Of a stretch of DNA of 64,000 bases, positions 1 to 7,974 are shown piece after piece. Position 1 is the stretch's first letter, and each line of letters starts with the position of its first letter. This DNA comes from HKST-UBA85 sp035654775 (GTDB lineage: Bacteria; Bacteroidota; Bacteroidia; Flavobacteriales; Flavobacteriaceae): positions 60,898-124,897 of the forward strand of contig DASRWB010000066.1 of the NCBI GenBank assembly GCA_035654775.1, given 5' to 3'. The position numbers and the translations under genes are program-made. The notes beneath the pieces were generated by a model. It worked only from the letters and a program-made list of their open reading frames with translations. It was not told the origin of the DNA and ran no database searches.

Positions 1-2
1 AC

Positions 3-380
3 GAAAATCCCCTGGTGACAAACGATGTGGTAGCGATACATTCAGATACTGAATTTTCCTGGATAGGCCGTTATGACAATATTATAAATTCGGGAGGAAT
101 AAAAGTACATCCGGAGCAACTGGAAACTAAGCTTCAAAAGAAAATGTCAAATCGATTTATCATTACTTCTGTGCCGGACGAAGAGTTTCAAGAAAAAATA
201 GTTTTGCTTATTGAAGGGGAAAAAGAACCTGTGGAGGATTCAGTATTTAAAAATCTAAAACCTTTTGAAAGACCCAAAGAAATCTACTTTCTGCCTGCTT
301 TTGTCGAAACAAAGTCAGGGAAGGTTAACCGAACGGAAACGCTGAACGCCTTTAAAAAGACAAGCTCTTTAATTCAGTAA
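3..380 (+). CDS. menE: 2-succinylbenzoate--CoA ligase, C-terminal end (partial)
   Basis: Only the last 125 or so codons are in the window; the frame is open to the left edge. The fragment is the small C-terminal domain of an adenylate-forming (AMP-binding) enzyme. It has the hinge region GRYDNIINSGGIKVHPEQLE and, near the end, KSGKVNR, where the first-motif lysine region contacts the adenylate. The short linker and the sequence TNDVV before the hinge resemble MenE, which activates o-succinylbenzoate with CoA in menaquinone synthesis. The assignment to MenE rather than another acyl-CoA ligase is an inference from the short C-terminal domain and flavobacterial context. Confidence 0.75.
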   Translation, partial: ENPLVTNDVVAIHSDTEFSWIGRYDNIINSGGIKVHPEQLETKLQKKMSNRFIITSVPDEEFQEKIVLLIEGEKEPVEDSVFKNLKPFERPKEIYFLPAFVETKSGKVNRTETLNAFKKTSSLIQ

Positions 381-390
381 AGCCGGATTG

Positions 391-813
391 CTACTTTTGC
401 ATTTTAAAATAATAATCGCAGGAGTGTTTTCCTGAACCATAAAAAAGGAAAAACACACATACAAGTAAAGTAACACTAGCCATAAGTAAATTTGCAGAGT
501 TCATTTCTCCAACAAAATTTATCAGTATAGCACCGAGTAAAATAGGCAATTGTGCAACAACAGCCCAACGCGTCAGCAGGCCAAAAGCTATTAAAATTCC
601 ACCAATAAAATGTGCCGGAGCAACATAATGTACCGTAATCATGCCGCCGGCCATGTTTTGAATAGGTGAGAAGAGATCAATTAGAATTTGACTGTTTGCC
701 ATAAAATTAATGCCCTTGGCAAATAAAAAAGTACCAAGTGCAATGCGCAATATATCCAAAGGTAAATAGGTGTGGGCATTGGCCCACTTGTTAAGCGATT
801 TTATTGTACCCAT
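391..813 (-). CDS. DoxX family membrane protein
   Basis: A 140-residue protein with four predicted hydrophobic helices, typical of the DoxX/DoxD-like family of small inner membrane proteins of uncertain function. It is convergent with menE, ten bases away. The frame extends upstream to an ATG at 852, but the ATG at 813 gives a start just before LNKWANAHTYLP, which is where I expect the family to begin. The choice of start is therefore probable, not certain. The family has been linked to oxidoreductase systems in other bacteria; nothing here shows a specific role. Confidence 0.8.
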   Translation of the reverse strand: MGTIKSLNKWANAHTYLPLDILRIALGTFLFAKGINFMANSQILIDLFSPIQNMAGGMITVHYVAPAHFIGGILIAFGLLTRWAVVAQLPILLGAILINFVGEMNSANLLMASVTLLVCVFFLFYGSGKHSCDYYFKMQK

Positions 814-939
814 GATTTCTAATGTTTTGAAAATTATATCATTAAGATACAAAAAAATATGGAATAATTAATTTTTAACATTAACTGCTATTATGAAAAG
901 CAAGTTAACAAGCAAAGCGAATGTAGGATTTTTAAAATT

Positions 940-2568
940 TTACACCTGTAAAATACCTAAATTAAACTTTTTCTCAATAGGAGCGTGGTTGGCAGCTTCT
1001 ATTCCCATACTTATCCAGGTTCGTGTATCCAGTGGATTTATTATAGCATCTGTCCACATTCTAGAGGCAGCATAATAGGGCGATACCTGATTGTCATAAC
1101 GCGATTTTATTTTAGTAAAAAGTTCTTCTTCTTTTTTTGCGGTAATTTTTTCACCTTGCTTTTCTAAGGAAGCTTTTTCAATTTGTAATAGTACTTTGGC
1201 CGCACTATTTCCACTCATAACAGCCAACTCGGCACTTGGCCAAGAAACAATAAGTCTGGGATCATAGGCTTTTCCGCACATGGCATAATTGCCGGCACCG
1301 TAACTGTTACCGATAATTACAGTAAATTTTGGAACCACAGAATTACTTACGGCATTTACCATTTTTGCACCGTCTTTTATTATTCCACCGTGTTCACTCT
1401 TACTGCCAACCATAAATCCGGTAACATCCTGAAGAAAGACTAGCGGAATTTTTTTCTGGTTGCAATTGGCTATAAAACGAGTTGCTTTATCAGCACTATC
1501 ACTGTAAATCACTCCGCCAAACTGCATTTCTCCTTTCTTTGTTTTTACAACTTTTCGTTGATTGGCAACAATGCCTATAGCCCAGCCATCTATTCTGGCA
1601 TAACAGGTAATTAAGGTTTTTCCGTATCCGGCTTTGTATTCTTCAAACTCACTGTTGTCAACCAATCGCTTTATAATTTCATACATATCGTATTGATCGG
1701 CTCTGGATTTTGGAAGTATTCCAAAAATATCCTCCGGATTTTCTGTAGGTTTTGATGTTTTAATTCGGTTGAATCCAGCTTTATCAAAATCGCCTATTTT
1801 GTCCACAATGTTTTTTATAGTGTCTAAAGCATCTTTGTCGTCTTTTGCTTTATAATCGGTAACTCCTGAAATTTCACAGTGCGTGGTTGCACCACCTAAT
1901 GTTTCGTTATCAATGCTTTCGCCTATAGCGGCTTTTACCAAGTAGCTGCCGGCGAGAAAAATGCTTCCGGTTTTGTCGACTATTAAGGCTTCGTCACTCA
2001 TGATTGGCAAATAAGCCCCACCGGCTACACAACTGCCCATCACCGCAGCTATTTGAGTAATTCCCATACTGCTCATTACCGCATTGTTCCTGAAAATGCG
2101 TCCAAAATGTTCTTTATCCGGAAAAATTTCGTCTTGCATAGGAAGATACACTCCTGCAGAATCCACTAAGTAAATTATAGGCAGTTTGTTTTCTATGGCA
2201 ATTTCCTGTGCACGTAAATTCTTTTTTCCGGTTATCGGAAACCAAGCACCCGCTTTTACGGTAGCGTCATTTGCTACAACTATACACTGTTTTCCTTTGA
2301 TATATCCTATTTTTACAACAACTCCACCCGAAGGGCAGCCGCCGTGAGCTTCGTACATACCTTCACCGGCAAAAGCGCCAATTTCCAGCGTAGGCTTACC
2401 CGAATCTAATAAATATGAAATGCGTTCTCTAGCCGTTAGCTTATTTTGTTTGTGAAGCTTTTCTATACGAGTTTTTCCACCGCCTAACTTTACTTCTGCT
2501 AGTTTTTTGGATAATGCTGATACCAATAGCTTGTTGTGATCTTCGTTTTTGTTGAAGGTAATGTCCAT
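940..2568 (-). CDS. Acyl-CoA carboxylase, carboxyltransferase (beta) subunit, methylcrotonyl-CoA type
   Basis: A 542-residue biotin-dependent carboxyltransferase with two crotonase-like halves. The N-terminal half carries GSCVAGGAYLPIMSDEALIV and GSIFLAG, and the C-terminal half carries LQDVTGFMVG, DGAKMVNAVS and IIGNSYGAGNYAMCG. These are closest in pattern to the methylcrotonyl-CoA carboxylase beta subunit (leucine degradation) rather than to the propionyl-CoA enzyme, though substrate cannot be proved from sequence alone. It would transfer CO2 from carboxybiotin to acyl-CoA in the cytoplasm. The biotin carboxylase/BCCP subunit is not in this window. The ATG at 2568 directly precedes MDITFNKNED. 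Confidence 0.85.
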   Translation of the reverse strand: MDITFNKNEDHNKLLVSALSKKLAEVKLGGGKTRIEKLHKQNKLTARERISYLLDSGKPTLEIGAFAGEGMYEAHGGCPSGGVVVKIGYIKGKQCIVVANDATVKAGAWFPITGKKNLRAQEIAIENKLPIIYLVDSAGVYLPMQDEIFPDKEHFGRIFRNNAVMSSMGITQIAAVMGSCVAGGAYLPIMSDEALIVDKTGSIFLAGSYLVKAAIGESIDNETLGGATTHCEISGVTDYKAKDDKDALDTIKNIVDKIGDFDKAGFNRIKTSKPTENPEDIFGILPKSRADQYDMYEIIKRLVDNSEFEEYKAGYGKTLITCYARIDGWAIGIVANQRKVVKTKKGEMQFGGVIYSDSADKATRFIANCNQKKIPLVFLQDVTGFMVGSKSEHGGIIKDGAKMVNAVSNSVVPKFTVIIGNSYGAGNYAMCGKAYDPRLIVSWPSAELAVMSGNSAAKVLLQIEKASLEKQGEKITAKKEEELFTKIKSRYDNQVSPYYAASRMWTDAIINPLDTRTWISMGIEAANHAPIEKKFNLGILQV

Positions 2569-2666
2569 GTAAAAATAGTTTTAGGCTAAAATACAAAAGT
2601 TTAAACTTATTTTTTTATCAATTTTTTAGATAATAATTACATAAATATTACATGGAAATATATTCC

Positions 2667-2697
2667 TTGGAAAATAATTTTTTTTATTGTATCTTTG
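2667..2697 (+). promoter_or_regulatory. Bacteroidota-type promoter for the FMN reductase operon
   Basis: TTG at 2667-2669, 20-bp spacer, then TATCTTTG at 2690-2697, a full match to the TTG/TAnnTTTG consensus. Transcription would start near 2704, 17 bases before the ATG at 2721, which rules out the upstream extension of the reading frame. Confidence 0.75.
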
Positions 2698-2720
2698 TTC
2701 AAAAATATAGCATACCCTTT

Positions 2721-3251
2721 ATGAAAAAAATAGTAGCCTTTGCCGGAAGTAACAGTAAAAACTCTATAAACAAGAAATTGGTCATCTATACCTCAAGTCT
2801 TATTGAAGAATGTGAGGTTAACCTTCTGGACTTAAATAATTTTGAATTGCCCGTATTTAGTGTTGATATTGAATCGGAATACGGTATACCGGAAAATGCA
2901 CATAATTTTTTAACCTATCTTAAAGCGTCTGATGGCATACTAGTTTCTCTGGCCGAACACAATGGCGCCTATACAGCAGCATTTAAAAATATTTTTGACT
3001 GGATGTCCCGAATAGAATCCAAAACCTTTTTTAATAAACCCATGTTGCTTATGGCTACTTCAACAGGCAGTCGAGGCGGAAAATCAGTGTTATCCATTGC
3101 GCAAGATCGTTTTCCCAGACACGATGCAAAAATTATTGAAGTGTTCTCCTTGCCTTCGTTTAAAGAAAACTTTGCTGATGGAAAAATTACAGATTCGAAC
3201 CTAAACAAAGAACTTAAAGAAAAATTAAAAACATTTTTAAAAGCAGTTTAA
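2721..3251 (+). CDS. NADPH-dependent FMN reductase family protein
   Basis: A 176-residue flavodoxin-fold oxidoreductase. The N terminus MKKIVAFAGSNSKNSIN is the phosphate-binding loop of the NADPH-dependent FMN reductase family (GSxRxxSxN-like). LVSLAEHNGAYTAAFKN and LMATSTGSRGG are further family positions around the flavin. Members reduce free or bound FMN, quinones or azo dyes with NAD(P)H in the cytoplasm. The ATG at 2721 was chosen because a consensus promoter ends at 2697. It is the first gene of a tight operon with a GNAT protein (1-base gap), a MarR regulator and a pirin, suggesting a response to redox-active or phenolic compounds. Confidence 0.88.
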   Translation: MKKIVAFAGSNSKNSINKKLVIYTSSLIEECEVNLLDLNNFELPVFSVDIESEYGIPENAHNFLTYLKASDGILVSLAEHNGAYTAAFKNIFDWMSRIESKTFFNKPMLLMATSTGSRGGKSVLSIAQDRFPRHDAKIIEVFSLPSFKENFADGKITDSNLNKELKEKLKTFLKAV

Positions 3252-3252
3252 A

Positions 3253-3537
3253 ATGAATATACAACAAGAAGACAACGGAAAAAACGGAAAGTTTTTCATC
3301 GAAATAGATGGAAATCAAGTAGCAGAAATGACCTATAACTATGCCGGTACAGATAAAATAATTATTGACCACACGGAAGTGAACGAATCTTTAAAAGGGC
3401 AAGGTATAGGCTATAAACTGGTAGAAGCTTCAGTAGCCTTTCTGCGGGATAAAAATCTAAAAGTAGTTCCGTTATGTCCTTTTGCCAATGCTGTGTTCAA
3501 AAAAAAGGCAAAAGAATATTCGGATGTAATGTTTTAA
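3253..3537 (+). CDS. Small GNAT-type N-acetyltransferase (YidJ / Acetyltransf_CG family)
   Basis: A 94-residue protein of the short GNAT subfamily. It shows IIIDHTEVNESLKGQGIGYKLVE, with the acetyl-CoA pyrophosphate loop GQGIGYKL (residues ~54-61), followed by VVPLCPFANAVFKK, the hallmark end of this subfamily. It starts one base after the stop of the FMN reductase and ends four bases before the MarR gene, so it is translated within the same operon. The natural acceptor for these mini-GNATs is mostly unknown. Confidence 0.85.
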   Translation: MNIQQEDNGKNGKFFIEIDGNQVAEMTYNYAGTDKIIIDHTEVNESLKGQGIGYKLVEASVAFLRDKNLKVVPLCPFANAVFKKKAKEYSDVMF

Positions 3538-3541
3538 AACT

Positions 3542-3979
3542 ATGGGAGATTTTGAAAAAGAAATAAAATCCAGTTTTCCGAACAACAAAGTAAAAGCCTT
3601 ATTGAACATACTTTATACGGCAAACTGGATAAACAGCTATCAAAATACCTTTTTTAAACCCTACGGAATATCACCACAACAGTACAATATACTGCGTATT
3701 TTAAGAGGCGCCAAAAAACCTTTAAAAGTACAGGTTATAAAAGAACGCATGATAGAACGCGCTCCCAATGCCACTAGATTAATGGATAAGCTATGCGAAA
3801 AAAAATTAATAGACCGTATAGCTTCCAGTCAGGACAGAAGGGTAGTGAACATCGTAATTACAACCAAAGGCTTGGACTTGTTGCAAGAAATTGGAAACAA
3901 TTTTAATACAAAACTATTAAAAAACATCACTGAAGATGAAGCTATAAAACTCAACCAACTGCTCGATAAATTCAGATAA
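3542..3979 (+). CDS. MarR family transcriptional regulator
   Basis: A 145-residue winged-helix protein. YGISPQQYNILRILRG begins the DNA-binding region, RMIERAPNATRLMDKLCEKKLIDR is the recognition helix region, and SSQDRRVVNIVITTKGLDLL is the wing with the conserved DxR motif. MarR proteins usually repress neighbouring genes and are released by phenolic or oxidising ligands. Its position between the acetyltransferase and the pirin gene suggests it controls this operon, including the promoter at 2667-2697; this is an inference, since no clear operator palindrome was found there. Confidence 0.9.
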   Translation: MGDFEKEIKSSFPNNKVKALLNILYTANWINSYQNTFFKPYGISPQQYNILRILRGAKKPLKVQVIKERMIERAPNATRLMDKLCEKKLIDRIASSQDRRVVNIVITTKGLDLLQEIGNNFNTKLLKNITEDEAIKLNQLLDKFR

Positions 3980-4005
3980 ATCAATTTAAAAGTAAAACAC
4001 ATAAC

Positions 4006-4731
4006 ATGAAAACAATAGTACATAAAGCCCAGGAAAGAGGTTTTGCAAATCACGGTTGGTTGCAGGCTAATCATTCGTTTAGCTTTGCGGGTTTTTACCA
4101 TCCTGAAAAAGTAAATTTTGGTGCCTTGCGCGTATTAAACGACGATATTATTGCACCCGGAATGGGTTTCGGTACACATCCGCATGACAATATGGAAATC
4201 ATCACCATACCCTTGTCAGGAGTTCTTAAGCACCGCGATTCCATGCACAATCAATGGCAATCAATAAAACCCGGAGAAGTACAGGTTATGTCTGCCGGAA
4301 GTGGTCTACAGCATTCTGAAATAAATGGTTCTTCAGAAGAATACTTGAGTTTGTTTCAAATATGGATTATGCCCGATACCCAAAATGTAACTCCACGGTA
4401 TGACCAAAAAACATTTTCTGCACAAGACAGAAAAGAAAACCTGCAAACGTTGGTAAGCTCAATTCACGATGAAAGCGAAACCAATACATTGAAGATTTAT
4501 CAAGATGCCAGACTTTCACGAATAGATTTAAATCAAGGTTCAAAATTCACATACAAAGCCAAGAGTGAACACCATGGAGTTTACCTAATGCTTATTGACG
4601 GAGCCATCGTTATTGAATCCGAAACCCTGGAAAATCGAGATGCTATTGGAGTTTGGGATACACAAGCATTTACTATGGAGGCCAAAACTGCCTCACAAAT
4701 TTTGTTTATTGAAGTTCCAATGAATTTCTAA
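4006..4731 (+). CDS. Pirin family protein (quercetin dioxygenase-like bicupin)
   Basis: A 241-residue pirin. The N-terminal cupin has FGTHPHDNMEIIT with H58 and H60, and GSGLQHSEIN with H103 and E105, the four metal ligands of pirins and YhhW-type quercetinases. The start MKTIVHKAQERGFANHGWL matches the family N terminus. It is the last gene of the FMN reductase - GNAT - MarR - pirin cluster, 26 bases after the MarR stop, and is followed by an intrinsic terminator. Family members oxidise flavonols or act as redox sensors; the actual substrate here is unknown. Confidence 0.92.
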   Translation: MKTIVHKAQERGFANHGWLQANHSFSFAGFYHPEKVNFGALRVLNDDIIAPGMGFGTHPHDNMEIITIPLSGVLKHRDSMHNQWQSIKPGEVQVMSAGSGLQHSEINGSSEEYLSLFQIWIMPDTQNVTPRYDQKTFSAQDRKENLQTLVSSIHDESETNTLKIYQDARLSRIDLNQGSKFTYKAKSEHHGVYLMLIDGAIVIESETLENRDAIGVWDTQAFTMEAKTASQILFIEVPMNF

Positions 4732-4748
4732 AGTTAAAATAGAAACTC

Positions 4749-4776
4749 AAAGCAGCATGAAAGTGCTGTTTTTTTT
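4749..4776 (+). terminator. Intrinsic terminator after the pirin operon
   Basis: Stem CAGCA (4753-4757) / TGCTG (4764-4768), extended by A-rich/U-rich arms, with a run of eight T from 4769. It lies 18 bases after the pirin stop codon. Confidence 0.75.
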
Positions 4777-4829
4777 ATTTAAAAAACACGATATTTGCTA
4801 AGGCTTAAAAAGTTTAAAAATCAAAAATT

Positions 4830-5012
4830 ATGGCAATGAACAAAAACACGGTACTAGCTTGGGCTACTACCATAATGATTATTGTAGGAATAGGATTAAT
4901 TGCACTGGGCGCTTTCAGGTATGATGATGTAGCAGGTTGGGGCTTTGCAGCAGTGGGCTTTGGTTTTTTTGCCATAGCATGGGTATTTAACGCATTAAAA
5001 GGACGAGTTTAA
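4830..5012 (+). CDS. Small membrane protein, CAL67264 family
   Basis: A 60-residue protein with two hydrophobic helices (roughly residues 8-27 and 35-55) separated by FRYDDVAGWGF. I recognise it as the small flavobacterial family named CAL67264, of unknown function. Two ATGs, at 4830 and 4836, are both possible starts; MNKNTV at 4836 is the more usual beginning. It is nine bases upstream of ettA and probably cotranscribed with it. Confidence 0.8.
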   Translation: MAMNKNTVLAWATTIMIIVGIGLIALGAFRYDDVAGWGFAAVGFGFFAIAWVFNALKGRV

Positions 5013-5021
5013 AACAACACC

Positions 5022-6713
5022 ATGAGCGACGATAAAAAAGTAATTTTCTCCATGAACGGGGTTACCAAAACCTTTCAGGGAGCACAAACACCGGTATTAA
5101 AAAATATTTACTTAAGTTTTTTCTATGGAGCTAAAATAGGAATTCTGGGACTGAATGGTTCAGGAAAATCAACCTTACTGAAAATCATTGCCGGGATAGA
5201 CAAAAATTTTCAAGGCGATGTAGTTTTTCTGCAAGACTATTCGGTGGGTTATTTGGAACAGGAACCCAAACTGGATGACAACAAAACGGTTTTGGAAGTA
5301 GTAAAAGAAGGTGCTGCAGAAACGGTAGCTATTCTGGACGAGTACAACAAAATAAATGACATGTTTGGGCTTGAAGAAGTGTACAGCAATCCGGATAAAA
5401 TGGAAAAACTCATGAACCGGCAAGCAGAACTTCAGGATAAAATTGATGCTTCTAATGCCTGGGAATTGGACACCAAACTCGAAATTGCCATGGATGCGCT
5501 TCGAACTCCCGAAGGCGACACAAAAATAAGTGTATTATCCGGTGGTGAACGCCGAAGAGTGGCTTTATGCAGATTGCTGTTACAGGAACCTGATGTATTG
5601 CTATTGGACGAACCTACTAACCATTTGGATGCAGAATCGGTGCATTGGCTGGAACATCATCTGGCACAATACAAAGGTACCGTAATTGCAGTTACTCACG
5701 ACAGGTACTTTTTAGATAATGTAGCCGGTTGGATTTTAGAATTGGACAGAGGAGAAGGCATTCCATGGAAAGGAAATTATTCTTCCTGGTTAGAACAAAA
5801 AGCCAAAAGACTTTCTCAAGAACAAAAACAAGCAAGCAAACGTCAAAAAACCTTGGAGCGTGAGTTGGAATGGGTTAGAATGGCACCTAAAGGAAGACAG
5901 GCTAAACAAAAAGCAAGGTTGAATAATTATGATAAGCTCATGTCTCAAGATCAAAAACAATTGGACGAAAAACTGGAAATATACATACCCAACGGGCCAC
6001 GTTTAGGGACAAATGTAATTGAAGCTGTTGGAGTAAGTAAAGCCTACGGAGACAAACTGCTTTATGAAAACTTAAATTTTAAACTCCCGCAAGCCGGAAT
6101 TGTAGGGATTATTGGGCCTAATGGTGCCGGAAAAACCACCATTTTTAAAATGATAATGGGTGAAGAAAAACCGGATAAAGGAACTTTTACCATTGGGGAA
6201 ACTGCTAAAATTGCCTATGTAGACCAAAGTCATTCTAAAATTGACCCTGAAAAAACCATTTGGCAAAACTTTAGTGACGAACAAGAATTAATTTTAATGG
6301 GTGGAAAACAAGTAAACTCTAGAGCTTATTTAAGTCGATTTAATTTTTCAGGCAATGAACAAAACAAAAAAGTTAAACTCCTTTCCGGAGGCGAAAGAAA
6401 CAGGCTTCACCTTGCAATGACACTAAAGGAAGAAGGCAATGTACTTTTATTGGATGAACCTACTAACGATCTTGACGTTAACACTTTGCGAGCACTTGAA
6501 GAAGGGTTAGAGAATTTTGCAGGCTGTGCAGTAATAATTTCTCACGATCGTTGGTTTTTAGATAGAATTTGCACCCACATTTTAGCCTTTGAAGGTGACA
6601 GTCAAGTGTACTTCTTTGAAGGTAGCTTCAGCGATTATGAAGAAAACAAGAAAAAACGTTTAGGCGGAGACTTAATGCCCAAACGAATTAAATATAAAAA
6701 ACTGGTAAGATAA
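5022..6713 (+). CDS. ettA: Energy-dependent translational throttle protein EttA (ABC-F ATPase)
   Basis: A 563-residue soluble ABC-F protein with two ATPase domains and no membrane segments. The first Walker A is GLNGSGKST (~43-51) with signature LSGGERRRVAL and Walker B LLLDEPTNHLD. The second is GPNGAGKTT (~366-374) with LSGGERNRLHL and LLLDEPTNDLD. The linker and arm region includes AKGRQAK-like APKGRQAKQKARL, typical of EttA. It binds the ribosomal E site and adjusts early elongation to the ATP/ADP ratio. The length matches E. coli EttA (555 residues). It is followed at once by a strong terminator. Confidence 0.95.
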   Translation: MSDDKKVIFSMNGVTKTFQGAQTPVLKNIYLSFFYGAKIGILGLNGSGKSTLLKIIAGIDKNFQGDVVFLQDYSVGYLEQEPKLDDNKTVLEVVKEGAAETVAILDEYNKINDMFGLEEVYSNPDKMEKLMNRQAELQDKIDASNAWELDTKLEIAMDALRTPEGDTKISVLSGGERRRVALCRLLLQEPDVLLLDEPTNHLDAESVHWLEHHLAQYKGTVIAVTHDRYFLDNVAGWILELDRGEGIPWKGNYSSWLEQKAKRLSQEQKQASKRQKTLERELEWVRMAPKGRQAKQKARLNNYDKLMSQDQKQLDEKLEIYIPNGPRLGTNVIEAVGVSKAYGDKLLYENLNFKLPQAGIVGIIGPNGAGKTTIFKMIMGEEKPDKGTFTIGETAKIAYVDQSHSKIDPEKTIWQNFSDEQELILMGGKQVNSRAYLSRFNFSGNEQNKKVKLLSGGERNRLHLAMTLKEEGNVLLLDEPTNDLDVNTLRALEEGLENFAGCAVIISHDRWFLDRICTHILAFEGDSQVYFFEGSFSDYEENKKKRLGGDLMPKRIKYKKLVR

Positions 6714-6720
6714 TATAATT

Positions 6721-6752
6721 AAAACCTGCTTTTTACGGCAGGTTTTGTTTTA
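6721..6752. terminator. Bidirectional terminator between ettA and the 78-residue protein gene
   Basis: Nine-base stem AAAACCTGC (6721-6729) / GCAGGTTTT (6738-6746) with an eight-base loop. It has T-rich sequence on both sides, so it can serve ettA on + and the convergent small gene on -. Confidence 0.85.
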
Positions 6753-6754
6753 TA

Positions 6755-6991
6755 TTACTCATACAAATGTCCATCTCTGAAATCTTTGTATGCTTTGTTC
6801 TCGTCATCAGACTGCAACGGATTAATATCATTTAACCTGTCGTTTTCCTTTTTTAACTTATAGGTTTTTATTACACCTGCAATAAGCAAAATAAGAAAGA
6901 AAACTACTACTATGGCTAGCATAGTTACAATACTAATCTGTTCAATAAGTATTAATTGGGAGTACCCATTCAAGAGAAAAATAGTTGACAT
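6755..6991 (-). CDS. Small single-pass membrane protein, unknown function
   Basis: A 78-residue protein with one strong transmembrane helix (about residues 18-41) followed by a basic TYKLKKEND stretch and an acidic cytoplasmic tail ending in HLYE. I do not recognise the family. It is supported by its own consensus promoter 31 bases upstream and by a shared terminator immediately after it, so it is very likely a real gene. The topology suggests N-out, C-in. Confidence 0.7.
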   Translation of the reverse strand: MSTIFLLNGYSQLILIEQISIVTMLAIVVVFFLILLIAGVIKTYKLKKENDRLNDINPLQSDDENKAYKDFRDGHLYE

Positions 6992-7021
6992 GTTGGTATT
7001 AATTTGGGGTTAATAGCTTAC

Positions 7022-7051
7022 CAAATATAAATAAAAAAAATTACTAACCAA
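7022..7051 (-). promoter_or_regulatory. Bacteroidota-type promoter for the 78-residue protein gene
   Basis: On the minus strand TTG (7051-7049), 19-bp spacer, TATATTTG (7029-7022). Full match to TTG/TAnnTTTG, about 30 bases before the ATG. Confidence 0.75.
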
Positions 7052-7069
7052 CTTAAAATTAACAAATTA

Positions 7070-7876
7070 TTATTCCGGATACCAATTTAACTGAACTACC
7101 TCTATGGTATTATCTCCTTTATTTACAAGGTTTTTAAAGTGTTTTACATCGCTTAAACCTTCTGTACCACGATAGTGATAAGGGTATACTTTTTGGGGTT
7201 TAAAATCCAAAACCGCACTCGCAGCACGTTCAACAGGCATGGTATAAGGCAGATTCATACATACAAAGGCAATGTCGATATTTTTCAAATTACGCATCTC
7301 CGGTATGTCTTCTGTATCGCCGGAAATATAAATACGGTTTTCACCTAAAGTAACTACATACCCATTTCCACGTCCTTTTTCATGAAATTTCAAAGCTTCT
7401 TCTCTTAGGTTGTACATGGGTATAGCTTCTATGGTTACAGCCATAGTCTTGCTGTTCATACTTATATTTTGCCCATTAGACATTATAGATGTATTGGGTT
7501 TTAGCGTTTCCGGTAGTTTGGCGGCTACTTCATTTGGAACAATAATTTTTACATTTTTTGAATAAAGTGTTTCAAGTGTAGGCACATCAAAATGATCTCC
7601 ATGAATATCTGTAACCAATATGATGTTGGGTTTAGGCATATTTTCGAATGCTTTTTTACCACCTACAGGATCTACATAAACTATAGTATTTTCATACTCA
7701 AGTACCATAGTTGCATGTTGGATAGGGTGAATTTTAATTTTGCCTATTTTGTTTTGTTCTGATTTTGAAACAGTTGTTGAGTCAACAGTTGATGCTTGAT
7801 TTATAGTATCTTTAGTTTCTTTTTTACAACCGAATAGGCAAATAAATAAACAACTTAAAATAACGTAATATTTCAT
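7070..7876 (-). CDS. Metallo-beta-lactamase fold hydrolase, lipoprotein (UPF0173-like)
   Basis: A 268-residue protein with a lipoprotein signal peptide (MKYYVILSCLFICLFGC, cysteine 17 in the lipobox LFGC). A beta-lactamase-like fold related to the UPF0173/UlaG-like hydrolases follows: YVDPVGG, then DIHGDHFD with the metal motif, GDTEDIPEM and a late histidine in YPYHYRG. The reading frame extends upstream to 7957, but the ATG at 7876 starts the obvious signal peptide. It would be a periplasm-facing lipid-anchored hydrolase; the substrate is unknown. It lies downstream of the two M16 peptidase genes, separated by a strong hairpin. Confidence 0.88.
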   Translation of the reverse strand: MKYYVILSCLFICLFGCKKETKDTINQASTVDSTTVSKSEQNKIGKIKIHPIQHATMVLEYENTIVYVDPVGGKKAFENMPKPNIILVTDIHGDHFDVPTLETLYSKNVKIIVPNEVAAKLPETLKPNTSIMSNGQNISMNSKTMAVTIEAIPMYNLREEALKFHEKGRGNGYVVTLGENRIYISGDTEDIPEMRNLKNIDIAFVCMNLPYTMPVERAASAVLDFKPQKVYPYHYRGTEGLSDVKHFKNLVNKGDNTIEVVQLNWYPE

Positions 7877-7933
7877 AAGATAACGGATTTCATTAAAATT
7901 AAATATTCTTGAGTTATTACTAAAATAAATTTT

Positions 7934-7968
7934 AAAAAAACGCTGATGTATTTGCATCAGCGTTTTTT
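7934..7968 (-). terminator. Strong intrinsic terminator after the M16 peptidase pair
   Basis: Stem AACGCTGATG / CATCAGCGTT (ending 7948, restarting 7955) flanked by A and T runs, loop of six. On the minus strand it follows the stop codon at 7975 by a few bases. Confidence 0.88.
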
Positions 7969-7974
7969 ACCGTT

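Noticed and set aside
985..1167. Small frames opposite the carboxyltransferase and other large conserved genes
   Set aside because: They lie wholly inside genes with clear conserved motifs and show no features of their own.
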